From the NCBI GenBank assembly GCA_021199335.1, contig JAJQIG010000007.1, positions 1-43,366 of the forward strand: a stretch of 43,366 nucleotides of DNA, in the 5' to 3' direction. The notes below the pieces were generated by a model. The model was not told the DNA's origin, searched no databases, and worked only from the letters and a program-made list of their open reading frames with translations. Each line of letters starts with the position of its first letter. The stretch's first letter is position 1. Of the stretch, positions 40,475-43,366 are shown piece by piece. This DNA comes from Oscillospiraceae bacterium. Lineage in GTDB: Bacteria; Bacillota; Clostridia; Oscillospirales; Ruminococcaceae. Position numbers and translations under genes: made by a program.

Positions 40475-41134
40475 ATGACTAAAAAAGAAAGGGCGATTCT
40501 TGCCGTAACGGGGCTTGAACGGATTTATCCCGAAGCAGTATGTTCTCTTACATATAACGAGCCGTATGAGCTTATTATTGCCGGAAGGCTTTCCGCCCAA
40601 TGCACCGATGCAAGGGTGAACATTGTAACAAAGGAGCTTTTTGCGAGGTATACTACCCTGAAATCCTTTGCCGATGCGGATGAAGCCGATATTGCCGAGA
40701 TAATTAAGCCGTGCGGTCTGTACAAAACCAAGGCGAGGAGCATTGTGCTTATGGCGCATAGGCTTTATTACGAAATGGGCGGGGTTATCCCGAAAACCGT
40801 TGAGGAGCTTACAACCCTTTCGGGAATAGGGAGGAAAACAGCCAACCTTATTATGGGGGATGTTCACCATCTCCCCGCAATCGTCACGGATACTCACTGC
40901 ATAAGAATCTGCGGAAGGCTGGGCCTTACAAAGGAAACCTCCCCCGAAAGGGTCGAACGGGATCTGCTTAAAATTATTCCGCCCGAAAAAAGCTCCGATT
41001 TCTGCCATAGGCTTGTGCTTTTCGGCAGGGACTTCTGCACGGCGAGGAATCCCAAATGCGAAGAATGTCCGCTTAGGGCTTTTCTTAACACGGACGGAAG
41101 AAAATACAGCTGCGTTATGCGTAAAAAACAATAA
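40475..41134 (+). CDS. nth: Endonuclease III (Nth), cluster motif incomplete
   Basis: A base-excision-repair glycosylase/AP lyase for oxidised pyrimidines. The 219-residue protein has the helix-hairpin-helix LSGIGRKTA with catalytic K121 and the catalytic Asp D139 (TDTHC). The iron-sulphur motif is CX6CX2CX5C in the family; here C188, C195 and C198 are present but the fourth position is L204. The only other Cys nearby is C213, nine residues later. The start ATG follows AAGGGTAATGAG. recQ starts 15 nt downstream, so a repair operon is likely. Confidence 0.9.
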   Translation: MTKKERAILAVTGLERIYPEAVCSLTYNEPYELIIAGRLSAQCTDARVNIVTKELFARYTTLKSFADADEADIAEIIKPCGLYKTKARSIVLMAHRLYYEMGGVIPKTVEELTTLSGIGRKTANLIMGDVHHLPAIVTDTHCIRICGRLGLTKETSPERVERDLLKIIPPEKSSDFCHRLVLFGRDFCTARNPKCEECPLRAFLNTDGRKYSCVMRKKQ

Positions 41135-41149
41135 AGGTCTGTTATTCAA

Positions 41150-43138
41150 ATGGATAAAATTGATGTTCTTAAACAATATTTCGGTCATACCTCATTCAGA
41201 AGCGGTCAAAATGAAATTATAGATAATATTTTAAGCGGCAGGGATGTGCTCGGGATAATGCCTACGGGGGCGGGAAAGTCCGTGTGCTATCAGGTCCCCG
41301 CAATGCTTCTTGACGGAATAACCATAGTAATTTCTCCGCTTATCTCGCTTATGAAGGACCAGGTCGGCGCATTGGTTCAGTCGGGCGTGCCTGCGGCGTT
41401 TATTAATAGCTCCCTTACATATCCGCAGTACCTCGAAGTGTTCAGACGCGCGGAAAGGGGCGCCTACAGGATTATTTATGTTGCCCCCGAACGTCTTGTT
41501 ACGGAGGAATTTATCTCCTTTGCGGAGAGAAATAAAATTGCTATGGTAACCGTTGACGAGGCGCACTGCGTGTCGCAGTGGGGACAGGATTTCCGCCCAA
41601 GCTACCTTAAAATAACCGAGTTTATCGCCCGCCTTTCCTATCGACCCATTGTAAGCGCGTTTACCGCAACAGCCACCGACGAGGTTAAGGCTGATATTGA
41701 AAAAATTCTCGGGCTTAAAAACCCCTTTGCAATAACAACCGGCTTTGATAGGGAGAATCTTTATTTTGAGGTTCGCCGTCCAACCAAAAAGCTCGACGCT
41801 CTTATTGAAATTCTTAACGAAAACAAGGATAAATGCTGCATTGTCTACTGCTCAACAAGAAGAAATGTCGAAGGGGTTTGCGATGAGCTTAACGAAAGGG
41901 GCTTTTCTGCGGCAAGGTACCATGCGGGACTTTCCGATGAGGAACGCCGCATAAATCAGGACGATTTCCTTTATGACCGCAAAAGCATTATGGTTGCGAC
42001 AAACGCATTCGGAATGGGTATCGATAAATCCAATGTTTCGCTTGTTGTTCATTTCAATATGCCCAAAAATATTGAAAGCTACTATCAGGAGGCAGGACGT
42101 GCGGGACGTGACGGCGAACCTGCGGCATGTATACTTCTCTACAGCGGACAGGATTATAACACCAATAAATTCCTTATCGAAAATTCGGGCGAGGAAAACG
42201 AACAGCTTGACCCTAGGCTTAAAGCGGAGCTTAGACGGCGTGACCTCGACCGCTTGAATCTTATGACCTTTTACAGCACGACAAACGACTGCCTTCGGGG
42301 ATATATACTCAAATATTTCGGAGAAAAGCCGCCTGTGTTCTGCGGACACTGTTCAAATTGCCTTATGGGCTTCGAAAATGCGGATATAACAACGGAGGCG
42401 CAGAAGATTATTTCCTGCGTCTGCAGGGTTTACAATAAAAGCGGGCGATACATAGGGAAAGCCCTTACGGCGGATATCCTCCACGGTTCAAAGTCGGATA
42501 AGGTTACACGCATGGGATACGATACATTGACGACATACGGAATAATGTCCGATACGCCCATGCATAGGATAAGAACGATAATGGATTTCCTTGTTGAGAA
42601 GAATTATCTTGCGGTTTCCTTGGGCGAATATCCCGTTTTGACCGTTACCCCGCTTGGGGCGGCGGCTGTTAGGGACAGGCAGAAAATCGAGATGAAGCTC
42701 CCCAAGGAGAAAAAGGCTAATCCGCGGAAGGATAAGAAGTATACAGTTTCAGTCGATATGGATACGGATGCTGCGCTTCTTGATTTGCTTAAGGAGCTTC
42801 GCAAAAAAATTGCCGCAGAGGAAAATGTCCCCGCATATATTATTTTTACGGATGCGTCCCTGCGTGATATGTGCAAAAAGCTGCCTGCCAATAGGTCGGA
42901 ATTTCTTGAGGTTTCGGGCGTTGGGCGAAAAAAATGCGAGCTTTACGGCGAAGCGTTCCTAAAGGCAATCAAGGATTATTCCGAAAAGGCGCGCGGTAAA
43001 AAGCCATGGAGCGAAGCCGAGGATGAAAGGCTTCGTAATGATTACAAAAACGGCCTTTCGGTAATGTCAATGAGCCGTGAGCATGGCAGAACTCCCGATG
43101 AAATAAGAATAAGGCTTAAGGCGCTCAGCATTGTGTGA
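41150..43138 (+). CDS. recQ: ATP-dependent DNA helicase RecQ
   Basis: A 3'-5' helicase of recombination and fork repair. The 662-residue protein has Walker A (TGAGKSVCYQ, near residue 40), DEAH box (VDEAHCVSQWG), motif VI (QEAGRAGRDG), the RecQ zinc cysteines C381, C398, C401 and C404, a winged-helix RQC region and an HRDC domain (about 535-610). After these comes an extra segment of about 50 residues (KPWSEAEDERL...GRTPDEIRIRL) like a Myb/SANT helix-turn-helix. It lies 15 nt after nth, with AAAGGTC upstream. Confidence 0.95.
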   Translation: MDKIDVLKQYFGHTSFRSGQNEIIDNILSGRDVLGIMPTGAGKSVCYQVPAMLLDGITIVISPLISLMKDQVGALVQSGVPAAFINSSLTYPQYLEVFRRAERGAYRIIYVAPERLVTEEFISFAERNKIAMVTVDEAHCVSQWGQDFRPSYLKITEFIARLSYRPIVSAFTATATDEVKADIEKILGLKNPFAITTGFDRENLYFEVRRPTKKLDALIEILNENKDKCCIVYCSTRRNVEGVCDELNERGFSAARYHAGLSDEERRINQDDFLYDRKSIMVATNAFGMGIDKSNVSLVVHFNMPKNIESYYQEAGRAGRDGEPAACILLYSGQDYNTNKFLIENSGEENEQLDPRLKAELRRRDLDRLNLMTFYSTTNDCLRGYILKYFGEKPPVFCGHCSNCLMGFENADITTEAQKIISCVCRVYNKSGRYIGKALTADILHGSKSDKVTRMGYDTLTTYGIMSDTPMHRIRTIMDFLVEKNYLAVSLGEYPVLTVTPLGAAAVRDRQKIEMKLPKEKKANPRKDKKYTVSVDMDTDAALLDLLKELRKKIAAEENVPAYIIFTDASLRDMCKKLPANRSEFLEVSGVGRKKCELYGEAFLKAIKDYSEKARGKKPWSEAEDERLRNDYKNGLSVMSMSREHGRTPDEIRIRLKALSIV

Positions 43139-43300
43139 TAGAGGGAATGCCGATGACAGCCTGCCGCTGTTCAAAGCCTTAATGCGTTTGTCCGCAGAGA
43201 ATATATGCCGTCCCGATAGTCCTTTATTTGCCGCAGCTTTTGCGCTTCCGTTGCAATCGCCTTTCAAAAACGGCAATTTTTGCGCAGGGGTATATATATA

Positions 43301-43345
43301 TTTAGTATTTAATTCTTTAGTATTTGATTCTTTAGTATTTAATTG
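43301..43345 (+). repeat. Three tandem 15-bp repeats
   Basis: TTTAGTATTTAATTC is repeated three times in direct contact (43301-43315, 43316-43330, 43331-43345), with one change in copy 2 (A to G) and one in copy 3 (last base). It lies 160 bp after recQ at the window edge. The rest of 43139-43366 shows no supportable gene. Confidence 0.8.
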
Positions 43346-43366
43346 TGGCTGATTTTCCAGACCTGG

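Noticed and set aside
43131-43352. A 73-codon frame after recQ
   Set aside because: Its start overlaps the recQ end, there is no ribosome site, and the LVFNS-type repeats just reflect the tandem DNA repeat.

Overview
The window looks like chromosome from an anaerobic, monoderm (Gram-positive-type) Clostridia, most plausibly an Oscillospiraceae/Ruminococcus-like gut bacterium. This is inferred from the anaerobic ribonucleotide reductase pair NrdD/NrdG, a NADP-type glutamate dehydrogenase, strong AGGAGG ribosome sites, sigma-A promoters, LplB/LplC/YesL sugar-transport genes, and a type IV pilus (T4P) system that has PilM/N/O but no outer-membrane secretin. No rRNA, tRNA, CRISPR array, intact transposase or prophage was seen.

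Layout. 1-8.4 kb: a nucleotidase (yfbR) diverges from glgB. Then comes nrdD-nrdG-nitroreductase-recA-recX, closely spaced on the plus strand behind a promoter that overlaps two candidate NrdR boxes. 8.4-16.5 kb: housekeeping genes, all on the minus strand: Nudix hydrolase, two membrane proteins with a D,D-carboxypeptidase, two GNAT acetyltransferases, a MetY-type sulfhydrylase, a 38-codon mini-gene and gdhA. 16.8-32 kb: the T4P locus: pilC, a pilM-pilN fusion, pilO, a very large PilX-like protein, two minor prepilins, convergent pilD, pilB-pilT, and a pilin block with a consensus promoter. The pilin block holds three related pilins with a membrane-anchored C39-like cysteine peptidase between two of them. 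32-36.3 kb, minus strand: a diguanylate cyclase with a LacI-type sugar-sensing domain but no DNA-binding domain, a BspA-type leucine-rich surface protein and an unrecognised cytosolic protein. 36.4-40.4 kb, minus strand: a sugar ABC permease pair, YesL-like protein and dUTPase. 40.4-43.1 kb: nth and recQ.

How the parts could work together. PilD would process the five class III prepilins. PilB and PilT would drive extension and retraction through PilC, PilM/N and PilO. The big PilX-like protein with two minor pilins is a candidate tip or initiation complex. The neighbouring sugar-sensor-GGDEF protein could couple carbohydrate sensing to c-di-GMP and so to pili. That would fit a fibre-adhering gut bacterium, but it rests on gene position only.

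The observations I consider least ordinary are: (1) an 81/112-nt dispersed repeat with conserved ends and a variable middle, found at the 3' ends of recX and the GGDEF gene, where one copy supplies the last codons and stop; (2) the peptidase inside the pilin block; (3) the LacI-sensor-GGDEF fusion; (4) the 948-residue PilX-like protein; (5) a 38-codon gene that looks like the two ends of an AraC/GyrI-type regulator joined together; and (6) an endonuclease III lacking its fourth cluster cysteine.
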